From Sipunculus nudus (Eukaryota > Annelida > Sipuncula > Golfingiida > Sipunculidae): DNA of 64,000 bases. The notes beneath the pieces are model-generated. The model was not told where the DNA came from. It saw only the letters and a list, made by a program, of their open reading frames with translations, and made no database searches. The position numbers and the translations under genes were made by a program. Of the stretch, positions 49,918-61,579 are shown piece by piece (within the stretch, counting starts at the first letter, position 1; every line of letters starts with the position of its first letter). The stretch is taken from assembly GCA_026874595.1 (NCBI GenBank), contig CM049306.1, forward strand, positions 48,672,019 to 48,736,018, read 5' to 3'.

Positions 49918-52639
49918 TAGCACTATCTTGTCAATCCAACGGATACGTTGACGGTCGCAATATAGACGAATTTTTAACATTGATATGGTACTTGGGTTTC
50001 TTTGAACACATAACTAAGTCAGTGCTTATTTGAGAGGAATCGGATTTTCAGGACGATGGTTTTGTAAAATTAGGTTGGCAATTGCAAGGCAGTTTTTGGT
50101 TAACTACCCTTATGACTTTAAATAAGATAAGATTCAGGCCGTCTGTTCGGTGTTTCTTTTTCATCAAAATACTTTCAGACTGCGCAAGCGAGGTGTCACG
50201 AAATATTCCATGTCGGCAAAGGATTTGTTTGTAATAAATTCGAGCCAGATGAGAACAGAAGTAAACCGAAAAAGTTAAAGGTTTTTTACAATGATTTAAT
50301 TAGCGAAGTTAGTAGAGTTTTTTCCTCTGTAAAGACGGCGGGGTTTATGTCCTCCATGATCCAGCTGTAAACCAGAAGATTGGAATATAATTGTAATCCG
50401 AAACGGATCTAACAGTAAAATTACGTATGCATGAAGTTGATTAAATCTACCGAAGTTTGTCATAGGTAATTTAATGAGGAATTATTTACAGTCTGCTACT
50501 TTTAGGCATTAGTGGGTAAAAACAACAACCTAAAGCCGCAACAATGTCTGTGCCAAGGGTTGGGTCGTTTTGTGTATTCTGAGGTCATCTAGTAAACATC
50601 TTAAGGTTAAAAAATTAAAGAGGAAATATGTCCCCCCCCCCCGATCTTTAAAATATACCCGCGTGTTTAATGTTTACTCAATGTTCAATGGCCTTGTAAA
50701 TGAAAAGGGATACTTATTTTTCTTCCATCAGAACGAGGGTTTCAGTCTCCATTTGAATCCTACGGTTCGATTTAAGAAAAAAAGCAAAGTTACCTTATGT
50801 ATTCTCAATTCAGAGAATATTCAGGAATTATTTTTTTAAACGGAAAAATATGCATCGAAAATTAAGATGAACATAACAAATAGTACTGCAACACGATAAG
50901 CATCCTGTAAAGCTTTATGTTGATGTCAGAGAGAAGAAATTTTAAAAGCTTTTGTAGGCGCTGACATACACCCTTGTGTAAATGCCTTAATCTTTCCATA
51001 TCTGAGGATGAATTAGGGCGTAGTAAATAAACAAACAAAATTCTCACCGTTGATAGATTTTCTCCTTGATGCTGTCCTCGGCGCACTTGCGCGTCGCACC
51101 CCCTTATCAAACCAAGTTTAAGGAAACCGCTCATTGGGGCTGCTATCTTGGAGACACATTAAAACCCTAATGTCCTTATAAAGAAAGGGGTAAAAATGGG
51201 TTATGTCTCCTAAAATCTATGGTAAATACAGGAATTAGTTGTTCAATAATTATATCCGTATGAAAAGATGGTTTCTCAGAAACTAATGACCGAGAGTCAT
51301 TTAGTAACTCAAAAGTTTAATGTAGCGTTACCGTAAAAAAAAACAAGGTACATGGAAACAAATATTGATAAATTTCTCTAGATAAACAATTCCAAATTCT
51401 TCATCACTAATGGTGGTACACCGAAGCCTTTGCAGGTATTTATTATTACAATGTTGCTTGACGTTGAGCGGGAGGTATTGGTACTCGAAGTTAAACACTT
51501 CTAATTTTATTATTATTACATAAAGGAATGGTTGTTAAATATGTATTGTAACAAGCGTCACTATTCGCGGACAATTTGCGGGGCCCTGTGTCAATTTGTT
51601 GTTCCTGGAAGCAAGCATAAAACGAATGTGTTAAACTTAGACTTGACGCCGTGTAATTCACAATGACCCACCTATCACAGAGCTGTCTTTTTCATGGTTT
51701 ATGAGGATTCTTTGTGATGAGGCCAGAAAGTCCTTGTAATAGAGCAAGGCCAAAGACAAAAACGAAAACACAATCAGGTTTCCCGACACAATTTTAACTG
51801 CCCATATCATCGATGGGAAGCATGTGACAAACTAGTAATAATGCCTGCAAACAACAGAGTGTTTTAGTTTCAAGAAAATTAGCACTCCTACACTTGTCGA
51901 CTGAAGACTGGAGCTAAAATTTCATTTAATATTCATGGTTTACTGGATCACCCCGGTAACTGTCACTCGCTTCTTCATTAAGTTGGTTGTTTAGATTTTA
52001 GGGTTAGGGATTAATGCCCGTGTCATCAGCCTCTAAGAAAGTTGTCCCATTCGTCAGCGAAGATAATAAGACACCGGGTTGATGAGTTTGCATTTATCAT
52101 CAGTCAGGATGCTGAAGCCATGGTATCCGTTCACTTCCTGTTTGGCCTAATCAACTTGTCGGCTTAATGTTGAATCTAGTTAATCAGCAGAGTGCATGTG
52201 TTTTTTTTTTTGCGCTACTGCTCTCTTTTTATAAAACGCCATATATATCCGTGGTCATTAGATCCGAGCTTGAGTTTGAATGTGCAGTGAATGACTTGTA
52301 GGGAAATCAAGGCCTAATCTCTCTTGATGGAGTACAACGTCTGTACGGATATATAAATGTACATGACCATTGTAAGTTCTGCGAGGATTAATGATGATAA
52401 CATGTATTAATGCTCTGTTAAGTTGAAACCATGGGTTCTCATCTGATCTCCTTACGGCTGGAAAGACATTAAGGTATCTCTTTCTTCCGCACAAAAGTGT
52501 TTGATGGATGGCTAACACTGTAGAATTAAGTATCGTGAGATGAGTGCCTATATTTTTACAGTTTTGTAGGCCCAGATAATATGCTTCTATGGGTAGAAGA
52601 AATCTCTGTGGCATATCAGCTACAGTTCAAAAAGGGAAG
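49918..52639. other. Unassigned stretch, no gene seen
   Basis: ORFs of 89, 90 and 118 codons occur (50570-50839; 50862-51134 minus; 52258-52614 minus). None has a recognised domain, and part of the second lies in repeat sequence shared with 58.4 kb. A poly-C run lies near 50633. Confidence 0.4.
51100..51170. repeat. Dispersed repeat fragment shared with 58.43-58.49 kb
   Basis: CCTTATCAAACC, GGAAACCGCTCATTGGGGCTG, CTATCTTGG and ATTAAAACCC match the order CCTTATCAAACC, CGAAACCGCTTATTGGGGCTG, CCATTTTG and ACTAAAACCC at 58418-58493. Confidence 0.65.
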
Positions 52640-52735
52640 CCTACTCGTGCTTGAACACTGAATTGTTAGATGTGGGTTCGAATCTGACAAGTCTCTGGAG
52701 AAACCGGGGACTCACATGCGGTTCCTAACAAAAAT
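52640..52735 (+). repeat. tRNA-like 3' half (B-box), SINE fragment
   Basis: GTGGGTTCGAATCTGACAAG carries a perfect B-box core GGTTCGAATC. The A-box region is decayed (CTACTCGTGCTTGAACAC). The following TCTGGAGAAACCGGGGACTC could be SINE body. Confidence 0.45.
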
Positions 52736-52852
52736 GGGGAGTTTACAGTAATTTTTTTACTGTAGATGACCCAGAAGCCATAAGCGCGAAAGTAGCATTA
52801 TGTTTAGGGGATGTACACTTGGCATTGTGCGACAGTTCAACTGTCGGGGAAC

Positions 52853-52872
52853 GGGGGGGGGGGGGGGGGGGG
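52853..52872 (+). repeat. Poly-G run (20 G)
   Basis: Follows a perfect small palindrome GACAGTTCAACTGTC at 52831-52845. Confidence 0.9.
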
Positions 52873-53125
52873 AGGGGGAGGTAGTTAGTTTAAACCAAAG
52901 GTGTAGTGGGGTTATGTCAATGAGTCTTGGTGATTTCGTATGATTCCATGTGAATAAAATGATCCTTACCAGCACACATTCCGTGTGGAATGTGTAATGA
53001 TATCGTTAGGATACCATAGAGAGCTAATTAAGGAAATTTAGACAAATGTATTTGCCAGGTCACGGCCCCATGGGATAATAAGATAAGGTCAGGGAAATGT
53101 AGTCAATGGTATTTAATAGTGTTGT

Positions 53126-53185
53126 GTTTACGCTCTTTACACAGCGCTTTAATTATAGGCCAACTTCCTATATGGTAAGCCGGAG
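53126..53185 (+). repeat. ~55-bp conserved motif, copy 1
   Basis: TTTACGCTCTTTACACAGCG, CTTTAATTATAGGCC, AACTTCCTATATGGTAAG is nearly the same as 60694-60752. Outside this stretch the two loci do not match. Either a short mobile repeat or a shared regulatory sequence. Confidence 0.6.
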
Positions 53186-53444
53186 GAGAGCTCGTCAGAG
53201 TAAGAGAGAGCCATTCGAGAGGTCTCTGTAACCAGACGTGTTATGTGGATTTGCACCAGACGGAGTGTGTGTCGTCAAATACCGCGTTGAGGACGAGTTT
53301 TGGTTCTATCAGATTTATATTTAGTCAAGAAGGGCGTTTTGAAGTTTTGTGGACGGTGTATTTGTGAAATTAGAACCAGTTAGCGGTGAACGAAAGACAA
53401 ATAATTGTTGAAGAATTATATTGTGTGTTTTAGATACAGTTTCA

Positions 53445-53460
53445 CCCCCCCCCCCCCCCC
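53445..53460 (+). repeat. Poly-C run (16 C)
   Basis: Uninterrupted run directly before the motif-rich repeat. Confidence 0.9.
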
Positions 53461-53485
53461 AGCGGAGGACAGCAGGCCTCATACG

Positions 53486-54140
53486 TGCGATTGTCTACAA
53501 TTTTCTGTGATTTTGTACGATATCATAAATTGAAAAGCGTAGGAGATTTGACAATTCACAATATTTTTGATGCAAATGAATTCGAAGACCGTCGCGGACA
53601 TTTGCATCAAATGTAAACAAATACACGTCGGTTCGCAGAAAGTACTAGGGAATCGTGTTGCGTGAGAGTCGTCCTACTCCACAACATATTGTGATTGTTT
53701 ACGACTATCGAAGCAAAGCGTACCGTATAGCAGTGAAAAAATCGGAGAAAATCAAATCACATCGTGTGATGCGACGTGGTAAGGTCTCCTACGAATGCTG
53801 GGACAGTCGTAAACAGTCGCAAGAATTCGTAGCATATCGTGGACTGCCCCTCACAAGACAGGTATCCCTGTGGTTGTCTGCGACTGGCGTGTGTGGAAAC
53901 GAGGCATGGCACTGGAATGTGGTAATTGTTTTCAATAAAATAATAAATGTTAGTCGGCGAATGTCTTCCATTTCCATTGACATTTCAATACCTGTACATA
54001 TTAAACCCTTAATATTCAACGATTCCTACTCTATGGTTTCCCACGATTTTCAGCAACAGAGGTTTGTCAAAACCATTTTCACGATATAATAAAAGATCGT
54101 GGGTAATCGCAAAAATCGCACAGTGTCAGTGCGAAATGTC
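53486..54140. repeat. CpG-rich repeat with recurring GTCGYARACARYCRCA on both strands
   Basis: The 16-mer family occurs at 53485-53500 (minus), 53690-53705 (minus), 53806-53821 (plus) and 53869-53884 (minus), among many shorter ATCGTG/TCGCA fragments. The window's longest ORF (144 codons, 53655-54089, plus) runs through it, but the ORF spans motif copies in both orientations and has no recognised domain, so I interpret it as a by-product of the repeat. Confidence 0.55.
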
Positions 54141-54832
54141 CAAACTTCACAGGCTGCAGTCTGTTAACATCTAATAAGTCATGAATGGCATAATGAAAAT
54201 AAGGAAGTAAAACAGAACATAATGCATTATGCCTTCAATATCTGACTATTTAATCATATTTTTTACGTCTCGCAAATTCAATCGGATTCTCAATGTATTT
54301 GGTGCCGGTGGATAATGCTATCTAGATACCTTGCTTCATCGAGCCGCTAAGGCAGCTATTACAAGAATATACAAGACAATGGACCAATCAAATGACTCGC
54401 GGGCACCTGCATTGATCGGCTCCCGAACCTATTATTATGCTATTTGATGAGGGTAAACGCTTAGTATTTCCAGAATGGCCTCAAGGATCTGACCAGTCAA
54501 CTAAAGCATAGTGAGCCCATCCTGTTTGTGGTGCAGGTGTACTTATGCAGACGGCATGTGAACCGTGTATTTTTTTATTGGCAGTTGTCTTCCTTTTAGT
54601 TATTGGCAGTTATTCTTGATTCAAGATGAAAGAAGGTATCTTGGCAGCCAGATCCTTATCAAAATGTAAAGAGATGGTACTTATAATAGCAAGAAGAGTG
54701 TGTGCACCAAGTGCAAGAAACCGAAATTTGCGGAAAATATCTAAAACCATACTTGCAAAACCAATTTAATAACTATATACATGTACCTATAAAAATATCC
54801 TGAATCAGTATTAAATTTCATAGCTCGATGTA

Positions 54833-55003
54833 CTCTTATTAAAAAGTGGGAGCTAAATGCGACCTATTATTTAATAAGAGTAAGCTCGACGGAAACGTGA
54901 TTAGACAAGGAATTGTGTAATTAATAAGAGAATTAATTGCAAAGTTTTCATGATGAATAAGAGAGCTGACAAAAACTATAAAATCGATTGAAAACTCTTA
55001 TTA
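54833..55003. repeat. Cluster of CTCTTATTAA motifs in both orientations
   Basis: CTCTTATTAA or its complement TTAATAAGAG appears near 54833, 54871, 54915 and 54994, with GAATAAGAG near 54956. It resembles a decayed foldback or short tandem array. Confidence 0.5.
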
Positions 55004-56302
55004 ACGTGTAAATTAAATTATCTTCTAAATCCTAATTTCCGTTATTGGACTTGGTGTGAGGCAACAGATTGTGTCAAGGAATTTTAAGTAAGAGCAGGAA
55101 AAACAAAGACGTAATAAAAACATAGTGATAGCCATAGCTCGGCAGCGAGATAACTAGGCCACAAATTTCTTCAAATGATTAGTGGCCGCAGGTCCAGTGA
55201 AGCAATCTGTTAGAATCAGGCCATCACGTCTTGACGTGAGGGGATTAGCTACGGGCACCTGCGCTTCTTTCAAATGAAAGGAGGTTCTAGTTTGGTTAAT
55301 TGAGTGAAGGCTCTAAGTGCCAGACACTAATCCGGGTCTGTTCACCCAGTGTCTGTTTAGACGTGTTAGAGGGAATAATAACAGAATAAAAGGGTGTGAC
55401 ACCCCTAGAGGGACAAATGTAGGCCAAGCAATTAGTTTAACAGCAATTAGACGCAGTGCTCTTACAACCGAAGATTTTATCCAATTATTCCCGTTTCAGG
55501 AACATTTCAAGTTCCATGTAACGAGGATACATTATTAGACAATTCGCTAACTTATACGTCGAATTCTTCATTGAAGATTTTACTTGGAACTACTTGTTTC
55601 CTTACGTCAATGTGACCAAAAGAATTAAAAGACTATGGATACACCTTTTTGAACCCTTTTTAACTGAGGCTTAAATAATTATTTACTACCGAGCAAAATA
55701 AATTACTCAATACTTTGTTGTCAGTGTAAAATACCATTGACTGTAATACCTCTCATATATATTCATATTATTAATTCCGAAATAAATACGTGTTTTCATG
55801 TTGCACTGCGAGATCTTGACCACGTGACCATGGGATTTGTCTGCCCTCATCACATCTCCTGACAAGAGATTATAAAGCGGCCTGCTCCGATTTCGGACTT
55901 GTATTAAATAAATATAATATATCGAACTTTCATAAAAAATACGCTTAAAGGCGCAGGATCCACGCTGCACAGGCTGTCCGTGTTGCTTACTGTGGATTCA
56001 GATATTTTCGTTGGGTGTTAAAATTCGTGGAATTCACTGGTAGCTTCAATCCACGAAATAAAAAATCCTACGATCATTCAGAGAAATCTGTCGACGTATA
56101 ACCATAAATTGTGACCCATGTTTCAGATTAGTGAGCTGATATGTTTGTTTTTTGTGCGATCGAGCCGACCACTTGCAAAGGGTTCCTCGAAACTGACATA
56201 TAATTTAATGAAAAGTCACGTAAAAGTTGTTAACAGTTTGCTTATTCAATAAAAACAAGGTATAACTGCGCGTATATAACAAATGATGGAGTGGGCCCAA
56301 AG
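55004..56302. other. Unassigned stretch, no gene seen
   Basis: ORFs of 73 and 87 codons without recognised features. Confidence 0.4.
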
Positions 56303-56600
56303 GCTTCTGTGGCTCAGAGGTAGAGCGCAGGATTCAAAGCCGGGAGATTGTGAGTTAGAATCTCAGCCGAGGCGGTGAGATTTTTCACGGTCGGCCCCCA
56401 CCCAGGGTGAGCGCTCTGCAGGCTTAATTAATGGGAAAGTCGTGCCCAACGGCCGTGTTTCACTCACAAACGAGTGCGCCTTTCGGGGACTCCTCGGTGT
56501 TATGACCCAGCAATTGGGACGATTACGCACCCAGGGCCCGAAGGTGCAGTAGTCACCGGGCCTGGTTGACGCCAGGATATAAAATGAGAGGAAGCGTGTG
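56303..56600 (+). mobile_element. tRNA-derived SINE, well-preserved head
   Basis: GCTTCTGTGGCTCAGAGGTAGAGC holds a perfect A-box and a 4-bp D-arm (GCTC/GAGC). GTGAGTTAGAATCTCA gives the T-arm/B-box region, and CCGAGGC pairs with most of GCTTCTG as an acceptor stem. The anticodon stem does not pair (CAGGA against CCGGG), so it is not a working tRNA. A GC-rich body follows (GGCGGTGAGATTTTTCACGG, GCCCCCACCCAGGGTGAGCG, CTTTCGGGGACTCCTCGG), reaching about 56590 (GACGCCAGGATATAAAA). Confidence 0.75.
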
Positions 56601-56747
56601 ACACTACCCTGTCACGTAGTCCGAAACCGGAATGGAAATCTGCATATGTACATATATGTAGTTAAGTTAGCATTTAAAAAATGGAGGCGGTTACCTCCAC
56701 CAAAAAAAATATAAAAAAAAAAAAAAAACATATGGTGGGGCCGCAAA

Positions 56748-56966
56748 ATGGCGACTGGTCGAAATCCAAACACGTCAAACAAGGACATCTTGGGACAAAG
56801 CAGACGAAGTTTGCAAATGACAAAAGGTTCTTCATGTATATTCAGTCCAACCACTAATGACCTTTCAGATTCTGCAACAAGAAAAGTCAAACACCTGCTC
56901 TTACATGTTTTTGTTTGTTTGTCAACATTTGGTTATGTACCATGTTTACAAACAACTTTTTGGTAA
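56748..56966 (+). CDS. Candidate short ORF with good start context
   Basis: AAAATGGCG at the start is a strong eukaryotic initiation context. The 72-codon product begins MATGRNPNTSNKDILG, is Ser/Thr/Asn-rich, then hydrophobic and Cys-containing (residues 47-70) before the stop. I do not recognise a family. It follows a poly-A tract and a SINE, has no visible promoter and no clear splice donor, so chance or an N-terminal exon are both possible. Confidence 0.2.
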   Translation: MATGRNPNTSNKDILGQSRRSLQMTKGSSCIFSPTTNDLSDSATRKVKHLLLHVFVCLSTFGYVPCLQTTFW

Positions 56967-58089
56967 TAAAAAACAAACCTCCGTCACGGGGTCTTTTTTT
57001 AAAGCTAAAGAATTTGCAGATGGTTCCCGAGCTATACTGTTGACCAGGCCGAAGCCGTGCCCCTCAACGACGTCAATGTGGAGAGTTTATCTAAAAATTT
57101 TTTTAATTAGAAGATAAATTTATAGAGATGAGAAAGGCTAAGTTATAATTTTGCAGATGGCACTCCAGGCCAAGCGCCAAGTTATCTAAGAAACATGATC
57201 TGGCGCAGTTCCAGACCAACCGCACGGAGGGCAACACGAGAAGTCGGACGAACCAGCAGAGCAGCCGCATTCACCACCAAACTCATACAAATCCCACCCA
57301 CCAGCATGCAGACAGTATAGCACTAATCTAGATCACTTGCAAGGAACGATTTGTGAGAGATCTAAGTTATTATCATCGGGTATACAGATAACAGAACTCA
57401 AATAATTCTACAAAAAAGGCAGTTGAATAACCGGCTTTAATAAAACATTGCTAACAAACTAACTGCAGTTTGTACGTTGAGCTAAAACGTTAATGTTGCA
57501 ATCCTATACATTGTCCTTATCTCAAGCTGGTGCACACCTGGTGTAGATTTATGAGGGGCAACGGCATTCTATACTTTATTAATCAGATACTAAACCCTGA
57601 AACCAGAACGGATACCCATTAAGCATCTGTATTCTTCCACTTCATCCCTGATAACATCCGTAGAAAAATAAGGATTTATCTGTTGTTTGTGCACCTGACC
57701 GTTTAAGTCTGTTGGTTTACTATTCTTTGAGCGACCATTTTGACTCTTCGGCTTCAGTAAATCAACCTTCTATGATTACACTAAGATATACAGTATCGGG
57801 AAAAAAAAGAAAAATAAAACATGATTCGCATAAACCAACCTGCAGTCATCAATGGCAGTAAAAGGCATTTTTTTTAATACAGAACAGAAACAGAACACAT
57901 GGAGATAACTTTCGATTAGTTTATGGTGTACATTATCCAATTATATTGATGGCACAAAACTGTACTTTCAGACTTATCATATGTTCTACACATAACAACA
58001 TGGAGGTAATTGGAATAATATAATTTATAAAGGCAGAACCAAGTGAGAATGATACCGGACTTTTGCATTAAATGAAGGACACGGTTGCG
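56967..58089. other. Unassigned stretch, no gene seen
   Basis: A GC-richer patch at 57.15-57.31 kb has short ORFs on both strands. Nothing recognised. Confidence 0.4.
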
Positions 58090-58500
58090 TTAAATTCTGT
58101 ACAACAACATTTATTAGGCTTCTTCTTGTAAGATTCGGGTCAAAACGCCACCAAATTCCTTTCACAGAAGGTAAGAAGGCGTGCGCCGACATCAAAGTGC
58201 ATCGGAGCATACTTTCATCAGCCAATGCAAAAAAAAAAACACCTAATATTATAGCGTATCATATTAATTGATTAAGGATGAGGGTGCAATCATCCAAGAG
58301 CATTCCTCCGCTACTACTTGTAAGATAAGGGTCAAATGGCCATCAAACTATCAGTTTGCAGAGATAGGCCCACCTAAAGACAGCTCTCGGAATAATTTCC
58401 TGTCGTGTATCCATTCCTTATCAAACCCTGACCTCACCAAAAAATATCGAAACCGCTTATTGGGGCTGCCATTTTGCTTTCAGACTAAAACCCAGATGTC
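58090..58500. repeat. Two related units with TTGTAAGATNNGGGTCAAA
   Basis: CTTCTTGTAAGATTCGGGTC near 58122 and CTACTTGTAAGATAAGGGTC near 58314 start units about 190 bp apart; each continues AAA-(C/T)GCC(A/-)CCAAA / AAATGGCCATCAAA. The second ends with the fragment also present at 51.1 kb. ORFs of 66 (minus) and 84 codons here lie in repeat sequence. Confidence 0.55.
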
Positions 58501-58869
58501 GCACATCAGATGTCATCATTAGGGTAGGCTAATAAGCATGGTATCCCAAACCAGTGTTGTAGATGGACACCTTTCCACTTATATCAGGTGCATGAGATAT
58601 ACGACATTTTTTACGTATACACATATATTGAGTCACATGACCTACCTCTGTTTTTTACTGAACAATTAACACTTGCTTGCGTATCCCAAAAAAACCCATA
58701 AAAATAAGAATAAGCGAGCGCCACTGAGTTTATAGGAAAATTTTATAATCCCGTTAGCAATTCAACACGAATGACAGGAAGGATTTTTCTTTCGTGTGTA
58801 AGCATGACGCTAAATATACGGTTTAGTCGGGCGTATCCTGACTCGGTCACAAGTTTCTGTGCATTTATA

Positions 58870-59375
58870 TTTTAAAGGGGCCAAATCACCTATTTAGCAT
58901 GTTGAATTTACACGAAAAATAGCCTCTTCCCTTTAAAATGAACTGGTACCTGCCAAACAATTGCCCTGAAACTGTTGCTTAGTCCTGTAAACGAGTGTTA
59001 AAAACAGTGGACCGGGCGCGAACACAGGTGTAAACATAAACCTAGTTCATGCATCACTGGGCTACAACACGTGTCAATCTGAAGATTACCTGACTGACTT
59101 GGCCCAAAAATTAAATACACGTTCCTGCTGGCTAAAACATCAAGTGTTGCGGCTCACAATCGGACCTCCGGTGTCGGGGGATTGTTTTGGTAAACAAACA
59201 CACCTTGACTGTGTTTACCAACACTCAGAGCCATAACAAGGTGCTGAACCGCCGTAAGCGGAGTACTGAGCCTGTGTGCTGGGAAGTTTTTGCTGTAAAC
59301 TTTTGGATAAAGCAAAACTGAACTGTTAGTGTGGAAGAGTAGGCATAAAAATGCTCCTGATTATGTCCCTTTAAA
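58870..59375. mobile_element. MITE family B, copy 1
   Basis: Left end TTTTAAAGGGGCCAAATCACC and right end GATTATGTCCCTTTAAA are inverted repeats with the same core as family A. The interior matches 61580-62056 (GCATGTTGA, AGCCTCTTCCCTTTAAAAT, GCCCTGAAAC, CTGTAAACGAGTGTTAAAA, GGACCGGGCGCG, CTGACTTGGCCCAAAAA). About 505 bp, no coding capacity. Confidence 0.85.
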
Positions 59376-60693
59376 CTAGCAATACCTTCAGAGGTTCTTT
59401 AATATCCTCAGAGATTCTTATCTGAGGCAGGTACCCGTCATCAAAGGCTTTATACTCGTGGAGTATTGACTACTGGCCTGGAACTATTGATCATTAAACA
59501 CTATAAAAGGATTGTCTCTCTTGACTTATACGACACACTAAACTTAATCAGTGAGGTGAAACTATATAAGATGTTTGAACTTAAAGATCCTATGGAGGAC
59601 TCTGTGACACTGACTTGGTGATTTAATGTCTCCTCAAATCCAGGGATACTTAATCCTCTGGGGTATTTGGTAAAGAACTGAAAAAATCACATTTAACCAA
59701 AACAGAGAGCTTGTTTATTTTATATTTAACATTTTTTTTTGCGCTTTACAACGAGAACAAGACTGACTAAATATTCAAAGTCATGATTTTATTGTCATCC
59801 ACCAAGAATGGAAATAGGGACTTGTATTAAAGGTAATGTGAAACTGATTTCTACATTGGTAGCCTACAGGGATACTTTGCTTGAAATGCGTAACGAGCAA
59901 GAACGTTCCGTTGGGAGTTGGAGGTAAGCTCGGTGCCGTAAATTCACCTAAAGTTATGTTATGTAAATCTAGTCCGATGTGCATGCCATCCTGTAACTAT
60001 CAGGATTCTTTTTAATGTTTTTGTAAATCTATATAGTTATTTCCAATTGCTTGTCTAAAATATAATTTTTTAGCTAATTTTATCAACATCTTTCTTTTCA
60101 AAGCGATCACTGAGTTGATCTAAATTCTAAAACAAAAAATTACAATGATTATATATACTTCTTAATGACAAAGTTTTCCAAAAGATTGAAGAAGACAATA
60201 GGGCATATACAAACCTTTAACAATTAAGACAGGGAACACATTTAAATATAGATTACTATCGTTTTATTTCAATACCATCTTGAACTCACAAAGCGTATTG
60301 GAGTGTAAGACAGAGCTAAATCGATTTGTTGTTATTCTATATGATTTATTTATTATCAATATATCATAATATAAAATATATATTATATATAATGTCCTAT
60401 AACACACTGTGCATGTGTGATAATTAAGGCACTTACAGGGCTACTGTCACTGCTACATCTACTCATGAAAGAACATGTGGCCGTGGTCTTTAACTATGGT
60501 CCAGTCTCCATTAAATAGCAAAGTATTATAGTATAAAAAATATAATCTTATATGCCCTTATCTTGTCCAAAGTGACCTGAGAAAATGTGATTATCTTACA
60601 AACTGTGGGACAATACTGATAGTTGAATAGAGTATACTTAAGACACTTCAGTAAGCTCTGTACTTTGACCCTCAAGAGGAACAGCGAAGACCG
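59376..60693. other. Unassigned AT-rich stretch, no gene seen
   Basis: A 67-codon minus ORF only. AT-only patch near 60360-60400. Confidence 0.4.
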
Positions 60694-60752
60694 TGTACGC
60701 TCTTTACACAGCGCTTTACCTATAGGGCTACTTCCTATATCGTAAGGCGCTG
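60694..60752 (+). repeat. ~55-bp conserved motif, copy 2, forming an inverted repeat
   Basis: CAGCGCTTTACCTATAGG pairs with CCTATATCGTAAGGCGCTG around GCTACTT, giving an 18-19-bp imperfect stem (60709-60752). The whole stretch, including the leading GTACGCTCTTTACA, matches 53126-53185. Confidence 0.65.
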
Positions 60753-60789
60753 TTTGTTATGACCTCGTATCCTGAAATGCAACACCAGA

Positions 60790-61330
60790 GGGGAGCACTG
60801 TATTTTTGTCCAATCAGATGAGACCTTGTGCTGGAAGACAAAGCCAAGCGAGGAATACACGGAGCCAATCATATTAATTTATTTTTGAGTGACAGCTCAT
60901 CCCCCAGCGTAACCGTCTGAACAGGCCACAGGCTCAGAGAGAATTGCCCCTGACGTGGTTTGCTTAGGGCCTTGGGCACATAGGATGCTCGGCCGGTGAG
61001 CTGTAATTCAAACGAAACGTAACAACAAAGGCTGCGTGCACACCTCGCTGGCTGGTTTCAGTTCTGCAGACAACAGATACATGGCTACGCTAACACAGTC
61101 ATAATGTCATAATCGAATCGGTCGATGATGCGAGAATGCAGAGGGAGCAATTTAAATTCGACCGGAAACTCTTCAAGCGGCGCTTGAAGCGCGGCAATGG
61201 GCGGAGCCAGGATGCCTGTCGAGTGTTTGTTTATTGGCATCTGATTGACTGCTTGTCACATCGTACGCACGTTTATTTCAGTGGACAACAAACCGCCATC
61301 TGGTGTCTAAATATATCATGAACGGTCAAA
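60790..61330. promoter_or_regulatory. Promoter-like stretch with CCAAT boxes and a GC box
   Basis: CCAAT in GTCCAATCAGATGAG (near 60818) and GAGCCAATCATAT (near 60865), ATTGG in TTTATTGGCATCTGATTG (near 61232), and a GC box GGGCGGAGCC (near 61200) lie within 450 bp of relatively CpG-rich sequence. The palindrome CTTCAAGCGGCGCTTGAAG is at 61171-61189. No gene start could be tied to it; the 61-codon ORF at 61136-61321 is unrecognised. Confidence 0.3.
61171..61189. repeat. 19-bp perfect dyad CTTCAAGCG-G-CGCTTGAAG
   Basis: Perfect 9-bp arms around one base, inside the promoter-like stretch. Consistent with a dimeric factor site, not proven. Confidence 0.55.
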
Positions 61331-61579
61331 GCTGCCAGCGTGAAAATCAGTTGCTTCTTTAGAAGCGCAAGATTTCCGCTGCCTCGGGAGCGTAAGACCG
61401 TGAAGCAAAAGCAACTTCATGGCTCGCACAAGTGTCCGTTTCGGCATTCAAAAGTGCTTTCAGTTGGTTGTCCCTAACAGCTGTGTCTTTTTTCACGATT
61501 GAAATGGAGCACAAAAATCTATTGATGATAGTTTCTACAGGGCGGCTAGTATTGTTGACGGCTAGATACCAATGTTATC

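Noticed and set aside
53655-54089. Longest ORF of the window (144 codons) as a gene
   Set aside because: It runs through a repeat with the same motif in both orientations, has an overlapping antisense ORF, and shows no recognisable domain.
56303-56375. Functional tRNA gene
   Set aside because: A-box, D-arm and most of the acceptor stem are good, but the anticodon stem does not pair and a SINE body follows.
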